A DNA stretch of 64,000 bases from Epiperipatus broadwayi (GCA_028023455.1 JAQFVV010006830.1:248001-312000); one strand, 5' to 3'. Shown: positions 41,425 through 52,673, counted from the first letter of the stretch. Translations and numbers: made by a program. Notes: generated by a model from the sequence alone, not told the origin.

Positions 41425-41865
41425 ATATGACTGAATTAATTAGGGTTTAAACTCATTCCAATGTATGTTTGTTATCAGAAAATGGATATCTCACTTCTCA
41501 CATATAACTTTTTTTTCTGAGACCAAATTTTCTATGAAGTCTATCATCAATCCTGTAATATATCTTGAAGAAGTTTGGGTATTCACTTTTTTTACTTCTA
41601 ACACTTAGCTGTTTGGGTAGATGAATTAATCCATCATAGAGCACATTTGAGTCTTTTAACAGAATTTATTTTGATATACACATGATCATCATTTTCTTCC
41701 ATCATAATTCCTTTACACTTAGCATTCTTTTCCTGTATCTATACAATAAACCTACTCTGATATAACAGCTTATTTGCCAGATTAATCTCATTCTTCCTTT
41801 AGACACTTTTCCTAGTATCATTTTTAGTAATGCGTTCTCTTTCTATATCTAAAAGCAATCAATTC
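41425..41865 (-). mobile_element. Possible minus-strand LINE scrap inside RTE copy 2
   Basis: This segment has no counterpart in copies 1 or 3. On the minus strand one frame reads 'NALLKMILGKVSKGRMRLIW', resembling the 'LL..VL.G...G.R.RGRP' segment near the C-terminus of some LINE proteins. No target duplication was found and the assignment rests on one short match. Confidence 0.35.
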
Positions 41866-42870
41866 TCATAAGAATATTTATAAAAATGCAATAACCATAA
41901 TTAGACTACAAAATGATAATAGGAATAATAATATTGAAAATAGTGTAAGACAGTCTGACTCCATATGCCCAAAACTTTTTACAGCAGTTTAGTGAGAAGT
42001 GTTTTGTGGATTACAATGGGAAGCTAAAAGTGTAAAAGTAAATAACCCTGAGAAGTGTTTTGTGGATTACAATGGGAAGCTAAAAGTGTAAAAGTAAATA
42101 AAAATTATTTAAGTCAACTAAATTTTTCAGATCATATAATTGTTTTTGCAAAATGCTTCAGATCTTCAGGAAATGTTGAGTTATCAAATAAAAATATGAA
42201 AGCAGGAATAAAGTTAAATGTTAAAAAGACTAAAGTAATATACAATAGCTTTTCTCAATAAATAAATAAATATTGACAATGATGAGTTAAAAAAAGATAA
42301 CAACTACAAATACCTTCGTGAGGTTATTACTACAGCTGGAAACATAATGAATGAAATTAATCACAAAATTAAAAATTGATTGGGATGCTTTTGATAGCAG
42401 TAACTTATTAAAACAAAATATATCTATGTGTTTAAAAATAAGGTTTTTAATAAATGCATTTTATCAGTTCTTATTTATGGATCTGACACTTGAACACCTC
42501 CAGAAAGCATAGAAAAAATATTCCCAGATTGAAGTAATTCGGAGTTTGTCTAGGTATAAACAAAAAGAGAACAAAAACAAAATACAGAGTTAGAGACCAA
42601 ATAGTTATTGAAAGTATTAAGAGTCAGAAATGGAATTGAGCTGGACATATTCTTAATAAAGTTAGATGAACAGTGGAAACCATAAACTGGATTTCAGAAA
42701 GAGACCACATATGAGATGGGTGTATGATATAAGAAAGTGTGCTGAGCTGATGCAGAGAAAAGAGGCTAGATATTGGAAAAACTAAATTAAATTTAGAAAG
42801 ACCTTCATCCTGAAGTGTTTTTATAATGGTTGAAAATGATTATGATGATGATGATGATGATGAACATACA

Positions 42871-43924
42871 CTGAAAACATTGAGAGTAAATGATGCTGAA
42901 TCCAAACAATTATAAAAGAAAAAGAGAAAACATAAGTTAAATGAAATAAAGAGATTAGCTGGTGTGATGTAAGAAAAAAGAAAAAATGGATTAAACAACA
43001 AGATTAAATAAATTTTTATTCTTAGTGAAATGATAAAGCTTGGAGGTTATGATTGATGGTGACTGATGTCATGAGATAAATAGTATATACTAGTGCTTCA
43101 TGGTGCAAAGATAGCATATCTTACTATACTTGTAATAGATTTCTAATTCACATCAAATGATTTTTATTTTAACAGGCTTGCGATTTTTTTTTTTATGTAG
43201 TTGTCTCATTTTCAGTTTAGATAACTATCTCTTATACAATGGGATAAGTAACTATTCATAACTAAAGAATAAGATAAGGAAGAACCACCTAGAACTGATA
43301 AAACTCGTCAGTGTTATTTCCCTATGCAAAAAATATTTGAGAGCCTTTGCTTTTTAGTGGGTTTTTTATTAAAAAATGAACAATGGAGAAAGCTTACTGC
43401 AATAATACTGTGTTGTTTATTGAGTGAACAAATATGTACTACTTTTTTTTTTTACTAACACATATTTTAGTTTTATTTAGCATTATACAATTTTAAACTT
43501 ATATCTACAATTCATCAAGATCACTGTAGCTAAAGAGCAACAGTTGCTCAGACATTCACCAAGCTTATAGCATATGTTTAAACTTTGGATGTGTTATATT
43601 TAAACTGTTTAGAATTTATATAGTTTTAAGTATCTGACTTACTGGAAACCAGATGATGATCAATATTGGTTTGTAAATGTGTTGTCCATAAATAGATAGT
43701 AAAAAAAAAGATGGAAAATTATTAAATCTCTCACAAGCCTGATGATTATTGCCTTGTTTTTTATTCTGCTCTCTATAAGAGATCTATTGGAAAATCGTTA
43801 TTTCTAAATGGATTGTTTAAAGGATATAGCAAGTTTGAATTCGACATCAATTCATTATTTTAATTCTAAAATATATTAATTACTATATAACAAACAGTCA
43901 ATGTATCAATGATTTAGGCAATTG
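42871..43924. other. AT-rich DNA, no gene recognised
   Basis: Nothing recognised between RTE copy 2 and the TA array bordering the Penelope palindrome. Confidence 0.5.

Positions 43925-44010
<86 letters not shown>
43925..44010. repeat. (TA)n microsatellite, left border of Penelope palindrome
   Basis: About 86 bases of TA next to the left arm of the 1.7-kb inverted repeat. Confidence 0.95.
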
Positions 44011-44014
<4 letters not shown>

Positions 44015-44077
44015 AATAAAGGTTGATACCTGTATTCGTTTAACAATATATGTAATATACAAATCAATAAATATATC

Positions 44078-44165
44078 AAAATACAGTACAATTTATATAA
44101 ATTATATTCATTTAGAAGTACTTTCGACTATATACTTTGTAGTCTTTATCAACTATATAATGTTG
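44078..44165 (-). ncRNA. Hammerhead-ribozyme-like motif, left arm
   Basis: The minus-strand counterpart of the right-arm motif has the same 'ttgataaagacta' ... 'tagtcgaaagtac' order and the distal 'gtac' complement. It carries the same two core deviations, so they were present before the arms diverged. Confidence 0.5.
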
Positions 44166-44209
44166 AATAATCAAAATGAGACAACCTTTAACAATACCCA
44201 TAGTTCAAT

Positions 44210-44812
44210 TCAGATTTCCCACAATTCTGTTATCTTAACATTTGATGACTGGCGATTCATTAACATTTGACGATTTCTTGAAATCAACATAGCCTCTTTT
44301 ATTTTACGTTTATTATGACAACGTTCAATTTGAATAATTTTCATATTTTTATAATCAAATTTAAATCCATATTGACAAGATTTATTATGATCAAATATAA
44401 CAGATGATGAAGGTTTATTTACATCTGTTCTATATTGATTCTCTTTTTGAATTCTATTATATAAAAGCTTATGTTCTTTTATTCTCTTCTCAAATGTACA
44501 CTTAGATTCACCAATGTATTGTATGCTGCATCCACATATTAATCTATATATAATAGAATTTTGATTAAACTTTGAATTTTGAATTTTAGAATTATTAAGC
44601 AATTTATTTATGTTATTTGTAGAGAAAAAAGCAATATGACACAAACCATTATAAATTTTCTTAATAAACTTGACCTGCTCATCTGATATAAATGGCATTG
44701 AAATCCATTTCATTTTGATATTTTTATTTTTAATTTTATTATAGTGTTGATTTCTTTTAAATCCTTTAATAATATTAGCAATAGCATTTTTATAATAACC
44801 AATTTTCAACAA
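44210..44812 (-). CDS. GIY-YIG endonuclease domain of a Penelope-like element (intact frame)
   Basis: A 200-residue open frame on the minus strand. Residues about 1-75 are a basic linker ('KRNQHYNKIKNKNIKMKW'). The GIY-YIG domain follows: 'SIIYRLICGCSIQYIGES' (IIY replacing GIY; YIG intact), then 'KCTFEKRIKEH' with the conserved arginine, then 'KRKIKEAMLISRNRQMLMN' with the glutamate and asparagine expected late in the fold. The C-x-C and H residues around YIG match the cysteine/histidine set typical of Penelope-like endonucleases. In a complete element this domain follows the reverse transcriptase and nicks target DNA. No RT lies upstream; the frame simply opens near the palindrome centre, so it is a 5'-truncated fragment. 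Confidence 0.82.
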   Translation of the reverse strand: MLKIGYYKNAIANIIKGFKRNQHYNKIKNKNIKMKWISMPFISDEQVKFIKKIYNGLCHIAFFSTNNINKLLNNSKIQNSKFNQNSIIYRLICGCSIQYIGESKCTFEKRIKEHKLLYNRIQKENQYRTDVNKPSSSVIFDHNKSCQYGFKFDYKNMKIIQIERCHNKRKIKEAMLISRNRQMLMNRQSSNVKITELWEI

Positions 44813-45047
44813 GTCATTAACAAATAAATGACATTTTAAATTTTATCACTAGAATATTTGCATAATTTTTCATTTCGAAATAAGAATGATTTCAATCCAG
44901 ACAGCTTATGACACATAGGTACATGTGATTCATATGGAATAATCATTCTTATTTCGAAATGAAAAATTATGCAAATATTCTAGTGATAAAATTAAAAATG
45001 TACATTTATTTGTTAATGACTTGTTGAAAATTGGTTATTATAAAAAT

Positions 45048-45620
45048 GCTATTGCTAATATTAATAAAGTATTTAAAAGAAATCAACACTATAATAAAAT
45101 TAAAAATAAAAATATCAAAATGAAATGGATTTCAATGCCATTATATTAGATGAGCAGGTCAAGTTTATTAAGAAAATTTATAATGGTTTGTGTCATATTG
45201 CTTTTTTCTCTACAAATAACATAAATAGATTGCTTAATAATTCTAAAATTCAAAATTCAAAGCTTAATCAAAATTCTATTATATATAGATTGATATGTGG
45301 ATGCGGCATACAATACATTGGTGAATCTAATAGTACATTTGAGAAGAGAATAAAACAACATATGCTTTTATATAATAGAATTCAAAAAGAGAATCAATAT
45401 GGAACAGATGTAAATAACCTTCATCATCTGTTATATTTGATCATAATAAATCTTGTCAATATGGATTTAAATTTGATTATAAAAATATGAAAATTATTCA
45501 AATTGAACGTTGTCATAATAAACGTAAAATAAAAGAGGCTATGTTGATTTCAAGAAATCGTCAAATGTTAATGAATCGCCAGTCATCAAATGTTAAGATA
45601 ATAGAGTTGTGGGAAATCTG
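45048..45620 (+). pseudogene. Second GIY-YIG fragment, frameshifted
   Basis: This is the plus-strand twin of the 200-residue frame. Relative to it, single-base losses occur near 45143 (in 'ccattatattagatg') and near 45418 (in 'aaataaccttc'), breaking the frame twice. The middle portion, open from 45125 to 45490, retains 'SIIYRLICGCGIQYIGES' and 'STFEKRIKQH' (E to Q in the K-R-x-K-E-H block). The C-terminal 'KRKIKEAMLISRNRQMLMN' resumes in another frame near 45520. With the left arm intact and this arm broken, the two arms have diverged since they formed. Confidence 0.82.
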
Positions 45621-45670
45621 AATTGAACTTTGGGTATTGTTAAAAGTTGTCTCGTTTTGATTATTCAACG

Positions 45671-45760
45671 TTATATAGTTGATAAAGACTACAAAGTGTA
45701 TAGTCGAAAGTACTTCTAAAAGAATATAATTTATATAAATTGTACTGTATTTTGATATAT
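45671..45760 (+). ncRNA. Hammerhead-ribozyme-like motif, right arm
   Basis: The order of parts fits a hammerhead: 'ttgataa' near the CUGAUGA position (45679-45685), stem II 'gacta' (45687-45691) pairing with 'tagtc' (45701-45705), then GAAA (45706-45709), stem III 'gtac' (45710-45713) pairing with 'gtac' (45742-45745), and a following 'gta' (45747-45749) at the cleavage-site position. Hammerhead motifs in Penelope-like elements are established. Here the core deviates (C to T and G to A), so this copy is probably inactive. Confidence 0.5.
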
Positions 45761-45764
45761 ATAT

Positions 45765-45767
<3 letters not shown>

Positions 45768-45852
<85 letters not shown>
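45768..45852. repeat. (TA)n microsatellite, right border of Penelope palindrome
   Basis: About 85 bases of TA, nearly the same length as the array on the other side of the palindrome. Confidence 0.95.
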
Positions 45853-45857
<5 letters not shown>

Positions 45858-46102
45858 CACGCAAGAATTTGAAAACTATTAATAATTATTATGGAGTTTA
45901 ATATTTAAAACTGCTTAAGTCATTTTGGATGCAAAGTATTTTTGTCAATGCAACTTTAAAATATTAAATACTGCAATAATAATTAATAGTCTACACATTC
46001 AAGAAAAATGCAATTTTAAACTTCATTACAATTTAAGAATTATTGCTTTATAGGTACAATATACTTAAGACGTACTTCAAAAACATTAATTAAAGAAACA
46101 CC

Positions 46103-46106
<4 letters not shown>

Positions 46107-46153
<47 letters not shown>
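46107..46153. repeat. (TA)n microsatellite at the 5' edge of RTE copy 3
   Basis: About 47 bases of TA ending exactly where the G+C-richer 5' untranslated region of the LINE begins. Confidence 0.95.
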
Positions 46154-46155
<2 letters not shown>

Positions 46156-46609
46156 GCTGCAGAAAGAAGTTTGCTATTAACTGAAAGGAGACCCTTTGAT
46201 TCCTCTTGGAGGCCTTAAAGGAACCGAGCAGGGCAAATTCCTAATGTCCACTCCATACGTTCTTGTCGTTGCAGCTGTTATTACTATGTGATTATTCATA
46301 TAGTATACGAACATGGATGGGCTGCTCACCAACATGCATTAGCCAGCGTGGTGAGTTTATTGGCTTTTTACCTCTGAGTTTAAGATCAAGAAACACCATG
46401 GTCTTTCTTCTCAGTGCCTGATAAGGCAGAATGAATGTTTGTGTAAATGATAAATATTTTTCCAATACATATATACAATTATGACAGACAAAAATAAAGC
46501 ATGGCCCTTATTTCCAGGAGGCTGTAAAGTCACCAACCAAGGCAGCGGTTAGTGGCCGAAGGCGGAGGGTGCTAAAAATCCCCTGATTGCGGACCCAGGC
46601 TGCCATTTG
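46154..46609 (+). promoter_or_regulatory. 5' untranslated region of RTE copy 3
   Basis: About 455 bases, clearly richer in G+C than the surroundings, running up to the first ATG at 46610. In LINEs such regions carry the internal promoter and ribosome-entry functions, but no specific element could be identified. The truncated copies lack this part. Confidence 0.6.
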
Positions 46610-47345
46610 ATGACAACCTTTTATTTAGGTACTTACAACTGCAGATCACTTTCAAGTGAAGGAATATTGCAAGAATTAGAAGAAGAACTGTCTTATATTA
46701 AATGGGACATTATTGGACTTTGTGAAGTTAGAAGAAAAGGAGAAGAAACAAATGATTTAAAAAGTGGGCATATACTCTATTATAAAGCCACACATATTGG
46801 AAATACAAGTGGAGTAGGATTCATTATAAATAAAAAGTGGAAGAACAATATTGTGGAGATTGATGGTGTATCGGACAGAGTGGCAAGATTAGTTATACAA
46901 CTTAATAGCAGATACCAAATGCAGATAATTCAGGTTTATGCCACAACAAGTTCTCATAGTGATGAAGTAGTAGAAGATTTTTATATGGATGTACAAAAGG
47001 CTTTTGATCAGAGTAAACAACATTTTAGAATTGTTATGGGAGACTTTAATGCTAGAATTGATAGACAAATGAAAGATGAAATTGCTGTAGGTAATTTTGG
47101 TTATGGTAATAGAAATGAGAGAGGACATAGACTTGTGGAGTTTGCAGAAAAAGAAAAACTTTATATTATGAATTCATTTTTTGAGAAAAATGTTAAAAGG
47201 AAATGGACATGGAAACATTCAAATGAAGGTACTGCAGAATAAATTATATTTTGACTAACAGAAAATACATATTTCAAGATTGTAATGTTCTTAAGAAATT
47301 TAACGCAGGAAGTGATCATCGATTAGTAAGGTGTAAGTTACATGT
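46610..47345 (+). pseudogene. EEP (AP-like) endonuclease of RTE copy 3, one frameshift
   Basis: ATG at 46610 follows a clean upstream region and begins with the family start 'FYLGTYNCRSLSS'. Catalytic landmarks appear in order: N in 'TYNCRSL', E in 'IIGLCEVRR', 'GVGFIINKKW', 'QIIQVYATTSS', D and N in 'VMGDFNARI', 'KWTWKHSN', and, after a frameshift near 47238, 'YILTNRKY' and 'AGSDHRLVR' with the final histidine. The shift is explained by one lost base in an 'gaa(a)taaat' run. The enzyme nicks one DNA strand to prime reverse transcription. All visible catalytic residues are preserved, so damage here is recent. Confidence 0.9.
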
Positions 47346-49436
47346 TAATGTAAAAATAGAAAGACAAAAATTATTAAGAAAAACAAAATTTAGAGTTGAT
47401 ATTCCTAATCTTCAGAAACATTCTAGTGAATTTAAATTAGAACTTACAAATAGGTTTCATGTGTTAGGAGATTTTGAACATGATACAGATTTGAATGAAA
47501 TTAATATGAAAATAACTGATACACTTTTAAAAACTGCAACAAACATAGCTGGTAGAAAAAAGCAGCAATTGACTAATAAAATTTCTACTGAGACTAGAGA
47601 ATTTATGAAGAAAAGAAGGAATATGAAGATATACAAAAATGGTGTATTAAAAAGAATTGAATATCTCAAATTTTGTAAAATGGTACAGAAAAGAGTTGAA
47701 AATGATATAAGAAAGTATAACTGTGAAATAGCAAGGAAAGCTGTAGAAGAAAATAAAAGTCTCAAAAATGTTAAACAACATTTTGGTATTGGTAGGAAAT
47801 TTATATCTGCAATAAGAAAAAAAAATGGAATTATTACTAAAAAGAGAGATGACATCATGAAATTGGTAGAAGATTTTTATCAAGAATTATATAGTAATAA
47901 AGAACGAGTACCTCCTATATCTATTACATCTTCCGAATTTCCCAGAATTTTAAATGAAGAAGTGAGACATGCAATTAAGTGTATGAAGAAAGGAAAGGCT
48001 TCAGGAAATGATGGAATTATAATTGATATATTAAAAGCAGCAGGTGAAGAAATAGAAACAATTTTAGCAAAGTTATATACCAAATGTCTAAATGATAAAG
48101 ATGTACCGGAAAATTGGAAGAATGCAATAATAATATTAATATTTTAAAAAGGTGATAAAGAAGATATTAGAAATTACAGACCTATCAGCCTTTTATCAGT
48201 TTTATATAAAATTTTTACCAAGATAATTACAATTCGTCTACAGAGAACTTTGGATTTCCACCAACCAAGAGAACAAGCAGGATTTAAAAGTGGTTTTAGT
48301 ACAATAGATCATATCCAGGTATTGAGAGAAGTCATAGAAAGGACAAATGAATATGAGTTGTCATTATGTTTTGGATTTGTAGATTATGAAAAGGCATTCG
48401 ATTCTATACACATTTCTTCAGTGATTAAAGCATTGGATCATCAAGGTATAGATCCAGGATATTGTCATATTTTAAAGCATATTTATAAAAATGCAACAGC
48501 AACAATTAGATTACATAATGATACTGGAAAAATCAACATTGAGAAAGATGTAAGACAAGGTGACTCCATATCTCCAAAACTCTTTACAGCAGTGCTGCAA
48601 GAAGTATTTTGTGGATTAAAATGGGAAACTAAAGGAGTGAAAGTGAATGCAGAGTTTTTAAGTCATTTAGATTTTGCACATGATGTAGTTGTTTTTGCAA
48701 ATAATGCTTCAGAGCTGCAGGAAATGTTGCAGGAGTTAGAAGATGAAAGTAGAAAAGTAGGACTAAAGATAAATGTTAAAAAGACTAAAGTAATGTTTAA
48801 TCAATTTGCTCAAAATATGAAAATAAAGATTGATTATGAAGAATTAGAAGAAGTTAACAGTTACAAATACCTTGGTCAGATTATTAATACAGATGGAAAC
48901 ATAATGGAGGAAATTAATCTTAGAATTAAACTTGGTTGGAGTGCTTTTGGTAGAAATAACTTGATACTAAAATGAAATATGCCTATGTGTTTAAAAAGGA
49001 TGGTTTTTAACAAATGTGTTTTACCAGTTCTTACTTATGAATCTGAGACTTGGACACTTAATAGAAGAGCAATACAGAGACTTCAGACCACACAAAGGAG
49101 TATGGAGAGATGTATGTTGGGAGTAACAAGAAGAGCTTGAAAACGCAATGTATGGGTAAGACAACAAACAGGTGTTACTGACCTTATTGAAAAAAATAAA
49201 ATATTGTAAATGGAGTTGGGCTGGACATATTGCTAGAAGAGATGATAATAGATGGACAATTGAAATTTTAAACTGGATTCCAAGAGATTGTAAAAGACCC
49301 AGAAAGAGACCACATGTGAGTTGGATGTATGAAATAAGAAAATGTGCAGGGGTGTTGTGGAGAAGAGAAGCTAAAGATCGGAGAAGATGGATTAAACTTG
49401 GAGAAACCTTCATCCTGCAGTGGATTGATAATGGTT
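47346..49436 (+). pseudogene. Reverse transcriptase and C-terminal domain of RTE copy 3
   Basis: It continues from the endonuclease through a basic linker into the RT: 'MKKGKASGNDGIIIDILK', a break at 48145 (loss of a few bases relative to copy 1), 'IRNYRPISLLSVLYKIF', 'EQAGFKSGFSTIDHIQ', 'FVDYEKAFDSI' with the first catalytic aspartate, 'RQGDSISPKLF', 'LDFAHDVVVF' and 'YKYLGQIINTDGN'. The catalytic box at 48673-48684 is FAHD, so one aspartate is histidine. Stops at about 48973 and 49138 precede the C-terminal 'WSWAGHIARRDDNRWT' and 'CKRPRKRPHVSWMYEI' segment, typical of RTE-like proteins. Confidence 0.9.
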
Positions 49437-49455
49437 GATGATGATGATGATATAT

Positions 49456-50636
49456 ATTATCAAAAAATAATTTTAATTAGCTAAAAAAAAGTTGATTTAA
49501 AAAAAAAGAAAAATAATAATGAAAAATCGATGGAAATTACAAAGGTAATAATCTAAAATTAGATTTATTTTATTTTTTAGAATATTTGCATAATTTTCAA
49601 ATTTCATTTATTTTTTACTGAAATCAGCAACTGAAAATTTTTTTGTAAAAGAAAATCGATATATTCCAAGTGGTAAAATTCTTTCAGTTGCTTCTACCTG
49701 TCAGATAGATTTTAACAGCTACCATATTTCACCACTTAAAAAAATGTGAATATAAAATCTGAATTGATTTTTTTCTAAGTGAGAAATTATCTTTAGTAAG
49801 TAGAAATATCATTAAAGGCACTGTAGAAGATATTTCAAAAATTCAGTCTATTTACAACCACAATAGTTTCTTTTATTATTATTATTTTTATTTGTACTAT
49901 TTTTATTTACCGTAAATAAAGGTATAGATATGCAATTAACAAAAAAAAAAAAAACTGATTTGTCAATAGTTTGTTAATGTGAGTAATGTCACCCATAGAG
50001 TGAGATATTATGAACTTTCTCTATATTTGGCAATTTTTTTGTAGAAACTCCACTCTTAGAATAAAGTACTTTGTTTAGAAGTGAATTTCTGACTTATGCC
50101 ACTGTGTAAAGATTAACCATTAATATAAATGGAGATCTATTAAATTTATATAGCACTATTTTGTTTTCAAGGTGAAAGAGTTTAAAATCAAAACAGATAA
50201 TATTTATATTTTGTAACAGGCTTCACACTGATTCCCATACGAATTACATACAAAATAAGTACATTTATAAACTTGTAATCTATTTGTGGTAACTCGATAT
50301 TATGTATTATTAACAACATATTATATTTTTCATAAATAAAAAAAATATATGGTAAATTTTTCATAAGAATAAATAGTGTTTAAAAACTGTTCTGTATTAA
50401 TGAATTCTAAGAAAGACCTGTTTTACACTATTGTAGAATTTAAATAAAAACTTTTGCTCATCCGAAAGATATGCTTGCTTCTGATTCAATTATCTGATGT
50501 ATCCATTTTCATGCAAACAGATTTTTAAAAAATAAAACAGAATAAATAGATAATTTATAACAAATTATAAATAAATAAACAGCATAAAATTTACGACCAT
50601 GGGCATAAGTGCTTACATTGATTAAAAAATAAACAA
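49456..50636. other. AT-rich DNA between RTE copies 3 and 4
   Basis: No coding or repeat signature was recognised. Confidence 0.5.
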
Positions 50637-51235
50637 ATTTAAACTTGGATGAAATGCATTTTTTAGAAATAACTTAATAAGGAAAGGAAATATACCCATT
50701 TGTTGGAATAAAGAGCTTTTTAATAAATATAACACAAATTAAATACTTAATAAAAGAACAATACAAGGACTTTGGACCACTACATAGAGGATTGAGAGAT
50801 TAAGTTGGTAGTAAAAAGAAGGGGTTAAAACTGAATATATGAGTAAGAGAAAAACCATGAAACATCAACCTTATTGAAAGAGTTAAGAGATCAAAATACA
50901 GATAGTCCAGACAAATTGTTAAAAAAATGGAGAATGTATCTTTGAAGTCTTAAATTACATGATAAAAGATTATCAACAAAGCAATAAGAGTTTTTTTGGA
51001 TAAAGATTTTAAATATTTTCTCTTACTGCACTTATCAATTAAGAGCTTGTTTGAGTTATTGGTAAGGTCTCTGCACGATAAAAGATTGTAAGTTTTGTAA
51101 AAAAAAAAAAAAAAAAAAGCAAATATAAAACGAATGCTTGAAATAAAGAAGTTTGCTGTTGTGATATGGAGAAAAGAGATTATGGATAAGAGAAATCTTC
51201 ATCTTGCTGTAAATTAGTAATGAAAACAAAATGAT
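50637..51235 (+). mobile_element. RTE-type LINE, copy 4, 3' remnant
   Basis: Starting at 'aaacttggatgaaatgc', this follows copy 3 from about 48925 onwards: 'agaaataacttaataag', 'aataaaagaacaatacaagg' and 'agaaatcttcatcttg' correspond to the connection and C-terminal regions. It is strongly diverged, with many stops and an unrelated or rearranged middle (about 50960-51130). The (TGA)n tail is worn to 'caaaatgattttgat'. It is the oldest-looking of the four copies. Confidence 0.7.
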
Positions 51236-52068
51236 TTTGATAAATAAAACTTAATTATATCACACTTGTACTTAATCCCAAAGTTACTGAATGATGTTCG
51301 GTTAACACAGTAACATGCTATGTATAGCTAGCGTTGACAAAATAAATTTATGTAAAACAACATGATATTTTTATAATTTGGACTTGTATCTTATTACTTA
51401 TTATAATTGCTTCTAATATTATAAATTTTATTCTTCATAAGGCAACTGCAAAATCAATTTTTTTTAAATGAAATTTTACCAAAAATAAATTAATAAAGAT
51501 GTTTGTACTCTACTTTAATTAGTTTTTTTTTTAATTTTTATGAGAATCAACTTCACATATATTGATTCTCTCAAATATCATTGGTTAAATGTGGATTTTT
51601 TTGAATTATATGAAAAGTAATTAATTTTTTTTTTGCACATTTCTTAAATAGACGTGATAATTCTATTAAGTTAAATAAAAGCTGCATTAAAATATCTTAT
51701 TTTCTTTAATATATATATATATTTTTAAATGCATATTTGACTTCGAATAAAACCACAGGTAAAATAAGAAAGTTAAATAGTTTAAATAAATACTAACCTC
51801 CAAATTGGAATATATGTAAAAAAAGTGCATAGAAATTAGACAATGTAGCTATTATTCACCCCCACTTAAGAGTGATGATGTGATATAACTGATCACCCAT
51901 CTGGAGAAAAAATACAATAACATTTGGACATTCACTTAAATATTGGCACATTCAAATTCACACTCATTTAGTAGCCTAATATTTTTCCTAATATTCATCC
52001 AGCATTCATCCGATGATAATAAAATGAATACAGTGATCAAGTTTAAAGAATCAGCATGGACTAATAAG
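51236..52068. other. AT-rich DNA, no gene recognised
   Basis: Nothing recognised apart from short homopolymer and TA tracts. Confidence 0.5.

Positions 52069-52113
<45 letters not shown>
52069..52113. repeat. (TA)n microsatellite
   Basis: About 45 bases of TA. Confidence 0.95.
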
Positions 52114-52117
<4 letters not shown>

Positions 52118-52649
52118 TACTAATAATTAGCAATAAACAAGAATTATCCAGCATTACACATAAACAGTTGACTTACCAATCAACATTCAACCCTTATTAA
52201 TGGATTCAACATGTTTAAGATAAAATCAGTATCTATACTCAGAGTTTTACATTTCAAGCATTATAAATGGTTCTATGAGTGTTACACTTCTACATTGTTT
52301 AAAAACATATCCAACTTATCCACAGAAATTATAAAAAAAATCAAGTAGATCAGATTTACTCTTAACCCACATATAGTTTCAAAACATAAAACTTGCTAAA
52401 AGACCTTTTTTTGGATAGAGAATAAAAAAAAAAACTTTTCCAAACAAATGAAAAATTATAGCATAAAATAATCATTTTACAAGACCTGATTCAATTTTTT
52501 ATGGCATTACAGTTAAGTGGATTGTATTTTTCCAGGTGTTAATAGAATCTTATCAATAGATTTAATTATTCAGGATTAACGCTTATCTGATTCAGTAATG
52601 AAATTTAACAGATTTATTCTAACCCACATGCATAATGATTATCAAATCA
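52114..52649. other. AT-rich DNA, no gene recognised
   Basis: No signal between the two microsatellites. Confidence 0.5.
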
Positions 52650-52673
52650 ATCTCTCTCTCTCTCTCTCTCTCT

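Larger units (their letters stand above)
39816..42870 (+). mobile_element. RTE-type LINE, copy 2, truncated and interrupted
   Basis: It begins at the equivalent of about 47572 in copy 3 ('agtaaaatttctactgagg'), so it is 5'-truncated. It then follows the family to 'aatggttgaaaatgattatg' and a (GATGAT)n tail at about 42840-42863. The sequence is more diverged than copies 1 and 3. A mariner element interrupts it at 39910-40764. A non-family segment lies at about 41425-41865. A 58-bp tandem duplication lies at about 41990-42105. The catalytic box at 42124-42135 reads FSDH instead of FADD. Confidence 0.88.
44046..45767. mobile_element. Head-to-head Penelope-like element fragments forming a palindrome
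   Basis: Two copies of the same roughly 840-base sequence face away from each other: the left arm (44046-44893) codes on the minus strand and the right arm (44939-45767) on the plus strand. They are separated by only about 45 bases. By eye the arms are nearly identical, with scattered substitutions and single-base indels. Each carries the 3' part of a Penelope-like element: the linker and GIY-YIG endonuclease but no reverse transcriptase. Both outer ends run into (TA)n. Penelope-like elements are known for inverted and partial tandem arrangements, so this fits one complex insertion event. Confidence 0.85.
46154..49455 (+). mobile_element. RTE-type LINE, copy 3, nearly full length (about 3.3 kb)
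   Basis: The element has a G+C-richer 5' untranslated region (46154-46609), an EEP-type endonuclease, a reverse transcriptase, a C-terminal domain and a short (TGA)n tail at 49434-49450. Endonuclease plus RT in one open frame, a total of about 3.3 kb and a microsatellite-like 3' tail rather than poly(A) are typical of the RTE clade. Coding is broken by at least four frame or stop defects (near 47238, 48145, 48973 and about 49138). Flanking duplications cannot be judged because TA-rich DNA lies on both sides. It is the best-preserved of four copies here, all on the plus strand. Confidence 0.92.

Noticed and set aside
47457-48083. Minus-strand frames over the RTE copy 3 linker
   Set aside because: They are antisense shadows of the endonuclease/RT coding sequence.
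49021-49413. 130-codon minus-strand frame
   Set aside because: It is antisense to the C-terminal domain of RTE copy 3. The similar frame at 5669-5914 is the antisense of copy 1.
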